Below, piece after piece: positions 27,764 through 36,620 of a DNA stretch of 64,000 bases; the stretch's first letter is position 1; every line of letters starts with the position of its first letter. A program made the position numbers and the translations under genes. This DNA is from UBA12191 sp964422295 (GTDB taxonomy: Bacteria > Planctomycetota > UBA8108 > UBA1146), in assembly GCA_964422295.1 (NCBI GenBank), contig CAYRAM010000005.1, positions 62,001 to 126,000 on the forward strand, written 5' to 3'. The notes beneath the pieces were generated by a model, which was given only the letters and a program-made list of their open reading frames with translations, was not told the DNA's origin and did not search any database.

Positions 27764-29017
27764 ATGTCCAACTTGAATACCACGATCGAGCAGAGAGCAA
27801 TCTCTAGTGACAACCCCCTGACCTACTCCCTGGTTCAATTGGAGGGTTTTATCGATGCGGCCAATTACCCCATCTTTGAGAAGGCCCTCGAAAAGCTGAT
27901 CGACAGTGGCAGGTTCCATATCGTCCTCGACTTCAAAGGGGTCGAGTACATCAACTCCACCGGCATCAGCGGCATCATCCGTTTCCATCACCACTGCTCT
28001 GGTGGCGGCGGAGGGCTCGTCCTCACCCGGGTGGCGCGCAATGTAGGCATCACCATGCATCTGCTGGGGGTGACCTCGGTGGTGGCTGTAGCCAAAGATT
28101 TCGATGAGGCGGAAAGGGTGCTCCAGGGGGAGGAAGTTGGCCCCACCAGCGACAGCCCCGAGCGCAAGATCCCGGTTCTGGCGGACAAGCCGGGGCCTAC
28201 CGGCACGGTCGGCCTGCTCTTGCCAAGCAAGGGGCACTTTGCAGATATTTGCAAAAAGCGTGTTGAGGATCGCGGCGGCAAGACATTCTTTTACGAGTCG
28301 CCGAAAGAGATGTTGGAAGCGATCGATGCCATCGTTCCCGATCTAATCGTCATCGATCAACGGATTCCCGGCAGCGAAAAACTGGTGGAGCGTATCAAAT
28401 TGATGCCGCGGCACGCACTGGCGTCGATCATCCTGATTCACCCGAAAGGGGTCGATCCGACATCGGTCTCAGGATTTCGGGTTTGGGAGAATGACTCCCT
28501 AGTCGATCCGTTCGAGCTCGGAAATCTCTTCATTCTCGCCGAAAGCGAGGTGCGCCGAGTGAGCCGCGACCGAAAGCTGTTCAGCCAGCAGGTGCGCTTT
28601 CAATTTGATGGTGCCAAGGATTCGGTCGACCAGGGCCTCAGCCTCGGCGGTGCATTGATTTCACGTCTGCCGCTGACCGACACGGAAAAGAATGCCCTCC
28701 AGTCGGCCCTCAAGGAAGGGGTCGACAATGCGGTGCGCCATGGCAACCGCGAAAATGTCACTCGCAAGGTGACGGTCAATTATGTCGTTGACCCACGACG
28801 AGTGATGATGTTGGTAGAAGATGAAGGCGAAGGATTCGATCATGAGTTCTTCCTTGGCCAGATAGAGGACAAGGACGCCTTTGATCGTGCCAAGGAACGG
28901 ATGCGTGAAGGAGGCCGTGGTGGCCTCGGGATCCTGCTGATGCACCGCTGCTCCGATCGCCTCGAATACCTTGGCAAAGGCAATGTGGTGCGCATCGAGA
29001 AGGCATTGCAGCGCTGA
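27764..29017 (+). CDS. STAS domain - receiver-like - HATPase (anti-sigma kinase) fusion
   Basis: A 417-residue regulator. Residues about 15-120 are a STAS (anti-sigma-factor antagonist) domain with GVEYINSTGISGI, where the phosphorylatable position of SpoIIAA is Ser/Thr. About 140-255 looks like a receiver-type alpha/beta domain (DLIVIDQRIPG). About 270-417 is a serine-kinase-like GHKL ATPase: N box LKEGVDNAVRHGN, G1 VEDEGEGFD and GRGGLGILLM. Antagonist and kinase are normally separate partner-switching proteins. ATG 27764 follows GCAGGAGC. It probably controls a sigma factor or another output; no sigma gene is adjacent. Confidence 0.8.
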   Translation: MSNLNTTIEQRAISSDNPLTYSLVQLEGFIDAANYPIFEKALEKLIDSGRFHIVLDFKGVEYINSTGISGIIRFHHHCSGGGGGLVLTRVARNVGITMHLLGVTSVVAVAKDFDEAERVLQGEEVGPTSDSPERKIPVLADKPGPTGTVGLLLPSKGHFADICKKRVEDRGGKTFFYESPKEMLEAIDAIVPDLIVIDQRIPGSEKLVERIKLMPRHALASIILIHPKGVDPTSVSGFRVWENDSLVDPFELGNLFILAESEVRRVSRDRKLFSQQVRFQFDGAKDSVDQGLSLGGALISRLPLTDTEKNALQSALKEGVDNAVRHGNRENVTRKVTVNYVVDPRRVMMLVEDEGEGFDHEFFLGQIEDKDAFDRAKERMREGGRGGLGILLMHRCSDRLEYLGKGNVVRIEKALQR

Positions 29018-29164
29018 GTTGGGGGAGGTTCACTGGATCTGGCGAACGGACCACTCTCTGCCGATTGCCATTGACAGCCGCACTGCCGATCTGCACAATT
29101 GGCGTTTCCCTTCGAGGGTACGAAAGTCCTTTTCTGCCTTCGGGAGGCCTTTAACAGGCTCAGA

Positions 29165-29239
29165 GCGGGTGTAGCTCAGGGGTAGAGCATCACGTTGCCA
29201 ACGTGATTGTCGTGGGTTCGAATCCCATCACCCGCTCCA
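29165..29239 (+). tRNA. tRNA-Gly (anticodon GCC)
   Basis: Acceptor GCGGGTG/CACCCGC, discriminator T, encoded CCA. D arm TAGCTCAGGGGTAGAGC; anticodon stem TCACG/CGTGA with loop TTGCCAA, anticodon GCC at 29197-29199; T loop GGGTTCGAATCCC. A standard 75-base tRNA. Confidence 0.97.
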
Positions 29240-29285
29240 TTTTTCTTCCGCTCTCCATATCCCACCGATTTTCCATCGACAGATT

Positions 29286-30056
29286 TCACTCTTCGTTGGC
29301 GACCTGTGAGGACTCCTTTAGCTGGCGGATGATGGCTTCGGCAGAGGCGATGTTGGTGGCCAGGGGGATGTTTTCCAACTCGCAGATGCGGATCAGGGCG
29401 TGGACGTCTGCGCTGTGAGGCTGCGCCCATAATGGATCCCGGAGAAAGATGACCGCACTGATCAACCCTTCTGAGACGAGTGCGCCGATCTGTTGGTCGC
29501 CTCCCAGCAAGCCGGATCTGACACTGCGTGCCACTTGAAGCCCGGTGTTTTCGGTAATTTCTCCGCTGGTGTTCTGGGTGGAAACCAATTGGGCGGAGGA
29601 GAAAAACTCCTTGTTGGCAGCGACCAAATCGATCAGATCCGACTTCCTCGAATCGTGGGCAACAAGGGCGATATAGCGCTCATGGTATGCCCCCGAAATT
29701 CGCCGGATGCAGAGGCGGGTCAGATCTGAGTAGATGTGCCTGAAAGTGGGAAGGTCGTCCAGTTGGTCATCGATGGCTTTGAAGGGTATCCGCGAGATTC
29801 GCACCTCGCTCGCACTTCTGACGTGTGCGCTGGCGACCCCGCCGGTGACATAACTGATCTCTCCGAGAATATTGGGGGCATTTTGGATGATGCTTTCGCC
29901 TGCCCGGGTGTCCACACGCAATTGCCCCTCATGGAGGAGCAATAGGTGATCATTCTCTTCACCCAACCGGATCAACACCTGGTCCTTCGGTACGACCTCT
30001 TCCTCGAAAGAGATTTCTTTGAGCCAGGAAAGCAGGTTTTCAGAGCAGTCTTCCAT
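29286..30056 (-). CDS. cyclic-nucleotide-binding domain fused to methylglyoxal synthase
   Basis: A 256-residue two-domain protein. Residues about 12-115 resemble a cNMP-binding beta-barrel (DQVLIRLGEENDHLLLLHEGQLRV, ILGEISYVTGG). Residues about 127-250 are methylglyoxal synthase: IALVAHDSRKSD (His134, Lys138), GLLGGDQQIGALVSEG (catalytic Asp187), VIFLRDPLWAQPHSADVHAL (His214, Asp217) and IPLATNIASAEAII. The phosphate-binding loop is STQNTSGE where the family has ATGTTG, so phosphate control may differ. The enzyme would turn dihydroxyacetone phosphate into methylglyoxal, bypassing lower glycolysis. Fusion to a cyclic-nucleotide sensor suggests direct second-messenger control. Confidence 0.85.
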   Translation of the reverse strand: MEDCSENLLSWLKEISFEEEVVPKDQVLIRLGEENDHLLLLHEGQLRVDTRAGESIIQNAPNILGEISYVTGGVASAHVRSASEVRISRIPFKAIDDQLDDLPTFRHIYSDLTRLCIRRISGAYHERYIALVAHDSRKSDLIDLVAANKEFFSSAQLVSTQNTSGEITENTGLQVARSVRSGLLGGDQQIGALVSEGLISAVIFLRDPLWAQPHSADVHALIRICELENIPLATNIASAEAIIRQLKESSQVANEE

Positions 30057-30146
30057 CGGTATCTCCAGTATTCAGGTCAGGCAATATCACGAGTCGCATC
30101 CCGATGGGCCGTGCGGTAGGGCTGCCCAGAGGAGCTGAACCGCCCT

Positions 30147-30326
30147 TTATTCTTCGGGCTTCGTTTTGGCCAGCGGGTTGGAAAAGCCATAAAAACACAA
30201 GTACATAAACAGGATCGGCACCATCACTGTGACGGTCCCGGATTCCCGATCCAGAAATTTGACAATCAGGTGAACCAACACGGTTGTCGCAACTGTACAC
30301 AGGGCAAAGGTAAGGAAGTACTTCAT
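30147..30326 (-). CDS. small membrane protein, 59 aa
   Basis: A short gene: ATG 30326 behind a GGAGCGG site, stop TAA at 30147. The protein begins MKYFLTFALCTVATTVLVHL and has two hydrophobic segments (about 3-22 and 33-50) and a charged C-terminus. I recognise no family. It lies between the methylglyoxal synthase fusion and the FAD oxidoreductase on the same strand. Confidence 0.55.
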   Translation of the reverse strand: MKYFLTFALCTVATTVLVHLIVKFLDRESGTVTVMVPILFMYLCFYGFSNPLAKTKPEE

Positions 30327-30456
30327 TGTTTCACCGCTCCTTTGGTGAACGGGGATAGTGCTGCCAACAACTTCGTATCATCGATACACCCTGCTACAGC
30401 AATTACACTCATTCAAGAAAAATGCATTCCGGACGACTCTACTTGCAAAAACCGAC

Positions 30457-32787
30457 TTATTCGCTGAGAGGAAGCATTTTCAGGCGCCTCAATTTCATGA
30501 GCGGGCCCTCTTCCTTGCCACTGGATACAGTGAGCAGATGGGTGCCTGCTGGCAATGAGATTCTTCCCAGCGATTGATCCTGGTAATCGTCCCAGGAGTC
30601 TGTGGCCATGACGACCGCACGGATTTCCTGGCCCTCACCCGCTGCGTTTGAGCAGCGGAACCAATATTCCGCACCCGCTTCATTCGCAGGGCAGGAAGAG
30701 GTAATCAGGACATCAAAGACCATCGGCTTGTCGATTTTGATGCGCCATCCGGGGTAGTCGGTCACGGTCCTCCAGTACCCCAGACAGTTCCTGTCTGACT
30801 CGTAACGCAACTGGGTTCCTTGGATTTGTGCGCGACGCGCTTCAAGAGTCCAGTCGCCGTCGGCTCCAGGCTCGAGGGGCCGACCAGCTCCGATCTTCAT
30901 CAGACCCTTGAGGGCGTCGAGATGGTCTTCGTATACCGATCGAGGATCACAGTTCTGTTGCTTGCAGACCGTTGCGGCCATGCCAACGATCTCTCCCATT
31001 GCACCCGTGGTTTTCATGACCCGGACCGCCCCGAGTGCTTCGTGGGTCACACTGATGTCGCGACCCGCCATAAACAGGTTGTCTATGTTGCGACTGAACA
31101 GGCAGCGATAGGGCAGCCAGTAAGGCCCATCGTATGAGTACTCTTCACCATGAGTGAAATCGGCGATGAACTCATCGCCCTCGTGACCTTCGCTGTAGCT
31201 GGGGTGGGGGTGGTGAGTGTCGATGCCCCAAGTGCATGGAACGCAGCCGTCTTCATACTGGATGCCCTTGCGAAGATCTGAACCGGTGAGTACCACATCT
31301 CCCATCAGTCGTCGCGATTCGCGCTTGCCGGCGATGTATGCGACCCAGTTCAGGCGATGGGCGGGGTAGCGTTTTTCGACATTTTTGATGGCATCCCATG
31401 CGCCATACATGGCTCTGAAGTTCTGATCCCGAATTCGCTCCATGTCTTTGATGGGGTCGCGGTCAAATCCCGATTCCCAATACCATTGGCCCAAGCTGAT
31501 GGGCTGGATTCCCGCTTGTGGAGTTTTCGCGCCCCGATCCCTTCCCGGGAAAGGTTTTGCAGACAGATCGACCGCCCAGGGACAGCGCGGAAAGGTGGCT
31601 TTTTCACACGCCGCTTCGAGTTCCGAAGAGAGCGGGTCCTCGTCCTCACAGAGACACTGGATATTCCAAAGGTTGCTGGCGCCCATGTGCCCGGTTTGTG
31701 TTTGTTCGAAGTCTGCGCCCGCCAAAAATCCAAGGGATCCATCCCCCGTGCTGTCGAGAAACCAGCGACCGCCGACCCGAACCCGGCGACCGCTGCGGAC
31801 ATCCTGACAGACGACCGACACCACTCTCGATCCATCCATTTCCGCGCCATTCATGCGGTTTTCCAGGAGCAGGGTCAGATTTTCTTCCGCACGAGCAACG
31901 GCGAGTTTGCGATCATCGTCAAAGACTTTTGCAGACTGGGCGTTGTGGGAATCTGGGCGCTGCTCAGGGACCAGTTCCATCACGACATCACCGATTCGCG
32001 GCCACGGGTTCTGGTTGACGTGGCCTTGCGGCCACACCCTGACTTCGGAACTGGAGTTGCCACCGAGAACCGGTCGGTCCTGAATCAGGATCACCTGAAG
32101 ACCGAGCCTAGCAGCGGTCACGGCCGCAGAAGTTCCTGCCATGCCGCCACCCACCACCACAAGATCGTAGGTGCCGATCACCTCAGGTTCTTGCGGGTGC
32201 CCCAATGCCGTTCTTCGAAAGCGTTGCAGTGCATCCGGGTCATCGGGAGGGGTTGCGTCGAGATCGGCCATCAACAACACCGCATCACAACGCCCCTCGA
32301 ATCCGGTCAGATCATGCAGGGCGATCTCAAAGTCGTCTTTCAGTGAAACCAGACCTCCGTCCTGCCAATGCCAAGGGTCACCCTCGGTGCCGAAGATGGT
32401 TTCGATGGGCGTTCCATCGAGCAACACCTGAAATCGACCCGGTGTGCCCGGTGCTTTCCACGGCGCAACCCAATCCCGGGTTCGGACCCAAATGCGCCAG
32501 CTTCCCGCCGTGAAATCTTCCAGGTCAGAAACGGTGACAGTGGTGACCGCATCTCTGACGGGTTGCCCCATGCCATGCGCCAACAGATAAGGAGAGCCCA
32601 TCAGGTCCATGAATTGTTGATCGAGAACCCAGCCCCCGAGGTCATCAAACGCTTCCGCCTCCAAAAGGATGATGTCACTGAAGGCGGTCGCAGATGCAGC
32701 CAGCCGATCAGAACCCAACAGGAGCAGCGCAAGGGATGCCAACAGCACCGCTGGAAGGGGGCAGACGCCAGAGTTTTTCTTCAACAA
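30457..32787 (-). CDS. secreted FAD-dependent oxidoreductase
   Basis: About 776 residues. A signal peptide (AVLLASLALLLLGSDRLAASA) precedes a beta-rich domain of about 200 residues. Then comes an FAD domain with the dinucleotide motif YDLVVVGGGMAGTSAA, the block VLGGNSSSEVRVWPQGH, and FLDSTGDGSLGFLAGADF. The later FMAGRDISVTHEALGAVRVMKTTGAMGE is the second FAD-contact region. This fits the FAD-dependent oxidoreductase family of large planctomycete secreted proteins. TTG 32787 is proposed because it sits directly before the signal peptide; an ATG at 32946 would add a sequence that does not look coding. Substrate unknown, perhaps carbohydrate-linked. Confidence 0.75.
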   Translation of the reverse strand: MLKKNSGVCPLPAVLLASLALLLLGSDRLAASATAFSDIILLEAEAFDDLGGWVLDQQFMDLMGSPYLLAHGMGQPVRDAVTTVTVSDLEDFTAGSWRIWVRTRDWVAPWKAPGTPGRFQVLLDGTPIETIFGTEGDPWHWQDGGLVSLKDDFEIALHDLTGFEGRCDAVLLMADLDATPPDDPDALQRFRRTALGHPQEPEVIGTYDLVVVGGGMAGTSAAVTAARLGLQVILIQDRPVLGGNSSSEVRVWPQGHVNQNPWPRIGDVVMELVPEQRPDSHNAQSAKVFDDDRKLAVARAEENLTLLLENRMNGAEMDGSRVVSVVCQDVRSGRRVRVGGRWFLDSTGDGSLGFLAGADFEQTQTGHMGASNLWNIQCLCEDEDPLSSELEAACEKATFPRCPWAVDLSAKPFPGRDRGAKTPQAGIQPISLGQWYWESGFDRDPIKDMERIRDQNFRAMYGAWDAIKNVEKRYPAHRLNWVAYIAGKRESRRLMGDVVLTGSDLRKGIQYEDGCVPCTWGIDTHHPHPSYSEGHEGDEFIADFTHGEEYSYDGPYWLPYRCLFSRNIDNLFMAGRDISVTHEALGAVRVMKTTGAMGEIVGMAATVCKQQNCDPRSVYEDHLDALKGLMKIGAGRPLEPGADGDWTLEARRAQIQGTQLRYESDRNCLGYWRTVTDYPGWRIKIDKPMVFDVLITSSCPANEAGAEYWFRCSNAAGEGQEIRAVVMATDSWDDYQDQSLGRISLPAGTHLLTVSSGKEEGPLMKLRRLKMLPLSE

Positions 32788-33097
32788 GGAACAAGCCCTT
32801 TCGAGACTGAATCCAAAAAGTGGGGTGCATTGAGAGCGGGTTGCCTTTCGTATCCGTGGTGGATTTTCACATGGGACCCCGAAGCTGTCACTGACGGGGA
32901 CTGTCCACGAGGGGGAAACAGCGACCTTCTGTTCGGGCAGATACACCGGGTGAAGGCAGCAATTGGACCAAAATTCGCCAAAAAACCCCGAATCGGGAGC
33001 ATCTGGGGCCCGGCTTGCGTTGACACTTCTGGGCGCGGGGACGATGATTTGTGGTTACGGTTTGTTTACCGCAACGACAGGGAGCCATCGGTCGCTC

Positions 33098-34501
33098 ATG
33101 AATGAAGAGTTGGACGGGATCGAGAATCCCGAGACGGAAGATACGACTATGAATACCTCCGCCACAGAGGATGCCGGCGTCGACACCGCATCTGCTGAAG
33201 AGTCCCAGGATTTTATCGCCAGCGACACCGAATTGGTCGATGAGGGCCCTTGCCGAAAGCGCCTCAAGATCACCATCGAACCCGACAAGGTCGCCTCCGA
33301 ATTAGAGTCCCAATTTCAACAACTGAAGGCGAACGTGATGTTGCCCGGTTTTCGCAAGGGCAAGGCCCCGCTGAAGATGCTCAAAAAGCGCTTCGGGGAA
33401 CAAGTGCAACAAGATGTTCAGGAAGACCTCATCGGCCGCTCCGTCGAGGAGCAGTTTGAGGCCGCAGACTATACTCCCATCGGGTTCCCGGAATTTGAAA
33501 ACATCGAGTTTTCCAGCGAGAACCCCTTCACCTTTGAAGCGGTCTTCGATGTCCAGCCGACCTTCGAGATGCCCGAGTACAAAGGGGTGGAGATCACCTC
33601 TGAGTTGAAGGCGGTCGAAGATTCCGATGTCGATGCGGAGATCGAACGCATCAGCGAGCAGGCCAGTACCCTGGAGCCGCTGGATGTGGGGACCCAGGCG
33701 GAAGGGGATTTCGTCGTCGTCGACCTGGATCTGTCCGCCGATGGCGAATCGATCTTTTCCCGCGACGAAGTGATGATCAAGATCGGAGATGACTTCATCG
33801 ATTCGATGGAGGTTCCCGGGCTGGGAAAAGACCTCGCGGAAGCAGCGGCGGATACGGTGGTCGAAAAGAAGGTACAGATCCCCGAAGACTATCCGGAGGC
33901 GGAACACCACGGGAAAACCGCCGAGGTCAAATTAACTATCAAGGATGCCAAGAAGTTGATCGCCCCGGAGATGAACGAAGAGTTCTTTGGCCGTCTCGGG
34001 GTCGAATCGGAAGAGGATCTGCGCAATAAGGTGCGCGAGGGGATGGAGGGGCGCTGTTCGGCGGAGGAGAATACCCGCCAGGAAGACCTCCTCTCTGAAA
34101 AGGTTGCCGATTCGGTGGAGATGGAGCTTCCTGAGTCGATGTATGAACGGCGCAAGGAATCTCTCGCCCGCAACAAGGTCATGGAGCTGATGCGCGATGG
34201 CGCATCCGAGGAGGATGCGACAGCGGAAGCCGAAAAGGATGAAGAGCTGGCCAAGCAGGCCCGCATCGAACTGGTTCGCATCTTTGTCCTTGATCGGATC
34301 GCCGAAGAGGAGAAGGTGTTTGTGACCGAGGATGAAGTGGTGCAAAGGCTGCAGGCGATCGCCGCGACCTACCAGCGTCCTCTCGAAGAAGTGGTGGAGC
34401 AATACCGCAACAACGGCATGATCCCTGAGCTTCGTAACGGCATGAAGCGGGAGAAGGTCAAGCAGCTGCTGCGCAAAAAAGCAAAAATTTCGGGCTCCTG
34501 A
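33098..34501 (+). CDS. tig: trigger factor, ribosome-bound chaperone
   Basis: Binds the ribosome exit site and folds nascent chains. The ribosome-binding signature is GFRKGKAP in LPGFRKGKAPLKML, followed by the PPIase region (VVVDLDLSADGESIFSRDEV...GDDFIDSMEVPGLGKDL) and a long helical C-domain. There is an acidic N-terminal extension of about 45 residues; ATG 33098 is chosen, ATG 33149 is an alternative. It is followed by clpP and clpX, the classical tig-clpP-clpX order. Confidence 0.92.
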   Translation: MNEELDGIENPETEDTTMNTSATEDAGVDTASAEESQDFIASDTELVDEGPCRKRLKITIEPDKVASELESQFQQLKANVMLPGFRKGKAPLKMLKKRFGEQVQQDVQEDLIGRSVEEQFEAADYTPIGFPEFENIEFSSENPFTFEAVFDVQPTFEMPEYKGVEITSELKAVEDSDVDAEIERISEQASTLEPLDVGTQAEGDFVVVDLDLSADGESIFSRDEVMIKIGDDFIDSMEVPGLGKDLAEAAADTVVEKKVQIPEDYPEAEHHGKTAEVKLTIKDAKKLIAPEMNEEFFGRLGVESEEDLRNKVREGMEGRCSAEENTRQEDLLSEKVADSVEMELPESMYERRKESLARNKVMELMRDGASEEDATAEAEKDEELAKQARIELVRIFVLDRIAEEEKVFVTEDEVVQRLQAIAATYQRPLEEVVEQYRNNGMIPELRNGMKREKVKQLLRKKAKISGS

Positions 34502-34508
34502 GGAGCCC
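34492..34508 (+). terminator. hairpin whose loop is the tig stop codon
   Basis: GGGCTCC, TGA (the tig stop), GGAGCCC: a seven-pair perfect stem with the stop codon as loop. No T run follows, so it may slow ribosomes or protect the 3' end rather than fully terminate; clpP begins 36 bases later. Confidence 0.45.
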
Positions 34509-34544
34509 AATCATCGTTGGTAGATATATAGGGGGAGACACGAG

Positions 34545-35186
34545 ATGAGTGACGACCTGATACGCAAGATCGATGAGATCCACGATAACCTCGTACCGTT
34601 CGTCATCGAAAAAACAGGCCGCGGAGAGAGATCTTACGACATCTTCTCGCGGCTACTGAAGGATCGCATTATCTTCATAGGAGATGCCATTCACGATCAC
34701 ACCGCAAACCTCGTGATCGCCCAGATCCTGTTCCTGGTATCGGACAACCGCAATCAGGATATCAACATTTACATCAACAGTCCCGGCGGTTCCGTGACGG
34801 CCGGACTTGCGATTTACGACACGATGCAGTTTGTCCAGTGCGACATCGCCACCTTCTGCATCGGACAGGCCTCCTCGATGGGGGCAGTGCTTCTGGCAGC
34901 AGGGGCAGCGGGCAAGCGCCACGCCCTTCCCCATTCGCGCATCATGATCCACCAGCCGTGGGGTGGTGCCCAGGGAACCGCCCAGGATATCGAAATCCAG
35001 GCGAACGAGATCAAGCGCAACAAGGAGGTACTGAGCGAGATTCTCAGCCGTCATTCCGGGAAACCGGTCGGCCAGATTGCCGACGATTCGCACCTGGATT
35101 TCTTCATGTCGTCGCGGGAGGCACAGGAGTACGGCCTGGTCGATCAGGTCATCGAAACTCTCAAGCCTGCCGCTGAGGTCAGTTAA
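34545..35186 (+). CDS. clpP: ATP-dependent Clp protease proteolytic subunit
   Basis: Serine protease subunit of Clp complexes, 213 residues. Nucleophile Ser111 in GQASSMGA, His136 in HSRIMIHQPWGG, and the Asp in the later SHLDFFMSS region complete the triad. INSPGGSVTAGLAIYDTM is the family block. Start ATG 34545 has GGGGGAG upstream. It lies between tig and clpX, with which it forms a functional unit. Confidence 0.96.
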   Translation: MSDDLIRKIDEIHDNLVPFVIEKTGRGERSYDIFSRLLKDRIIFIGDAIHDHTANLVIAQILFLVSDNRNQDINIYINSPGGSVTAGLAIYDTMQFVQCDIATFCIGQASSMGAVLLAAGAAGKRHALPHSRIMIHQPWGGAQGTAQDIEIQANEIKRNKEVLSEILSRHSGKPVGQIADDSHLDFFMSSREAQEYGLVDQVIETLKPAAEVS

Positions 35187-35196
35187 GCGGGTCGCC

Positions 35197-36615
35197 ATGA
35201 TGACTTCAGGTGGATCCGGATCTGGACAATCAGGCAAGGAAAGTTGCAGTTTCTGCGGCAAGAAAGCGCACGAGGCCTCTCGTCTGATCGCCGGGCCTCC
35301 CGGTCTCTACATCTGTGCAGACTGTGTCGACCTGTGTCACGTCATCATTCATCCCGATCCACAACAGAGTGCCGAAGAACTCCCCGAAACGCCGCCGAGA
35401 ACTCTCGATGAGGTTCCCAGTCCCCGAGATCTCTACGATGAATTGCAGCGCTATGTCATCGGCCAGGAAGAAGCGAAGCGCACCCTTTCTGTGGCGGTCC
35501 ATTTGCACTATCGACGATTGGTTCATCTCGATGCTCTCGCCTCCGATGGTGGTGCCGATGATGTACAGATTGAAAAATCAAACATCCTGATGATTGGACC
35601 AACAGGGAGCGGCAAAACGCTGATGGCAAAAACACTCGCCAGCGTTCTCGATGTGCCGTTGGCGATCGGCGATGCGACCACGCTCACAGAAGCAGGATAC
35701 GTCGGCGAGGATGTGGAAAACCTGCTGCTCAAACTGGTCATGGCGGCGGATTACGACATGGCCAAGGCAGAGCGCGGCATCATCTTTATCGATGAGACCG
35801 ACAAGGTCGGCAAAGCAACTCAAAATGTTTCCATCACCAGGGATGTTTCCGGAGAAGGGGTTCAGCAAGCACTGCTGAAGATCCTCGAGGGAACCGTCGC
35901 CAATATTCCTCCCCAGGGGGGGCGCAAGCATCCGGAGCAGCAATACCTGCAGCTCGACACCACAAACATCCTCTTTATCTGTGGGGGTGCATTTGAGGGA
36001 CTGCCGGAGGTCGTTGCCGAGCGTCTCAACGCTCGCAAGGTCGGCTTCCGAAACGGCGAAGAGAACAAAGATGCGAACGAGCTGCCCGATATCGAAGACC
36101 CCAATGAGCGTGCACGCCTGTATGCCAAGGTTCAGGTGCAGGACCTGATCAAGTTTGGCATGATTCCCGAGTTTGTCGGACGCTTGCCGGTGTTGACCGC
36201 CCTGCAACCCTTGGGCGAGGATGACTTGGTCAAGGTCTTGACCGAGCCACGCAATGCATTGGTGCGCCAGTACCAGCAGTTTTTCCACATGGAGGGGGGG
36301 GAACTCGAGTTCACTCCCGACGCCCTGAGGGAGATCGCACGCATCGCCCGTGAACGCGGAACCGGTGCACGCGGGTTGCGATCGGTGGTTGAAGACCTCA
36401 TGCGCGATATCCTCTTTGAGATCTCAGAAGACAGCATTCGCGGCAAGAAAACCATCATCGACGAAAATCTGGTATTGGCTCTTGAGGATGATGCGGCAAC
36501 GGCTGCGCCGAAGACGGAAAACCTTGCCGTAGATCTTTCAGCGGTGGAAGAAGATGACCCGGACGATAGCAAGTCTCCCCCCGCAGGTGATACCGCCGCG
36601 TTCAGGATCAGCTGA
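35197..36615 (+). CDS. clpX: Clp protease ATPase subunit ClpX
   Basis: AAA+ unfoldase that feeds ClpP, 472 residues. N-terminal zinc domain Cys17-x2-Cys20 ... Cys40-x2-Cys43. Walker A is GPTGSGKTLMAKTLA, Walker B IIFIDETDKVGK, followed by the pore-loop region and sensor 2 GTGARGLRSVVEDLM. The C-terminal 45 residues are an acidic tail that looks disordered. ATG 35197 starts ten bases after clpP. Its stop is five bases from the stop of the opposing cyclase gene. Confidence 0.96.
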   Translation: MMTSGGSGSGQSGKESCSFCGKKAHEASRLIAGPPGLYICADCVDLCHVIIHPDPQQSAEELPETPPRTLDEVPSPRDLYDELQRYVIGQEEAKRTLSVAVHLHYRRLVHLDALASDGGADDVQIEKSNILMIGPTGSGKTLMAKTLASVLDVPLAIGDATTLTEAGYVGEDVENLLLKLVMAADYDMAKAERGIIFIDETDKVGKATQNVSITRDVSGEGVQQALLKILEGTVANIPPQGGRKHPEQQYLQLDTTNILFICGGAFEGLPEVVAERLNARKVGFRNGEENKDANELPDIEDPNERARLYAKVQVQDLIKFGMIPEFVGRLPVLTALQPLGEDDLVKVLTEPRNALVRQYQQFFHMEGGELEFTPDALREIARIARERGTGARGLRSVVEDLMRDILFEISEDSIRGKKTIIDENLVLALEDDAATAAPKTENLAVDLSAVEEDDPDDSKSPPAGDTAAFRIS

Positions 36616-36620
36616 CTGAT

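Noticed and set aside
31357..32346. 329-codon open frame antisense to the FAD oxidoreductase
   Set aside because: It lies fully inside a well-supported gene, shows no family, and is explained by codon bias.
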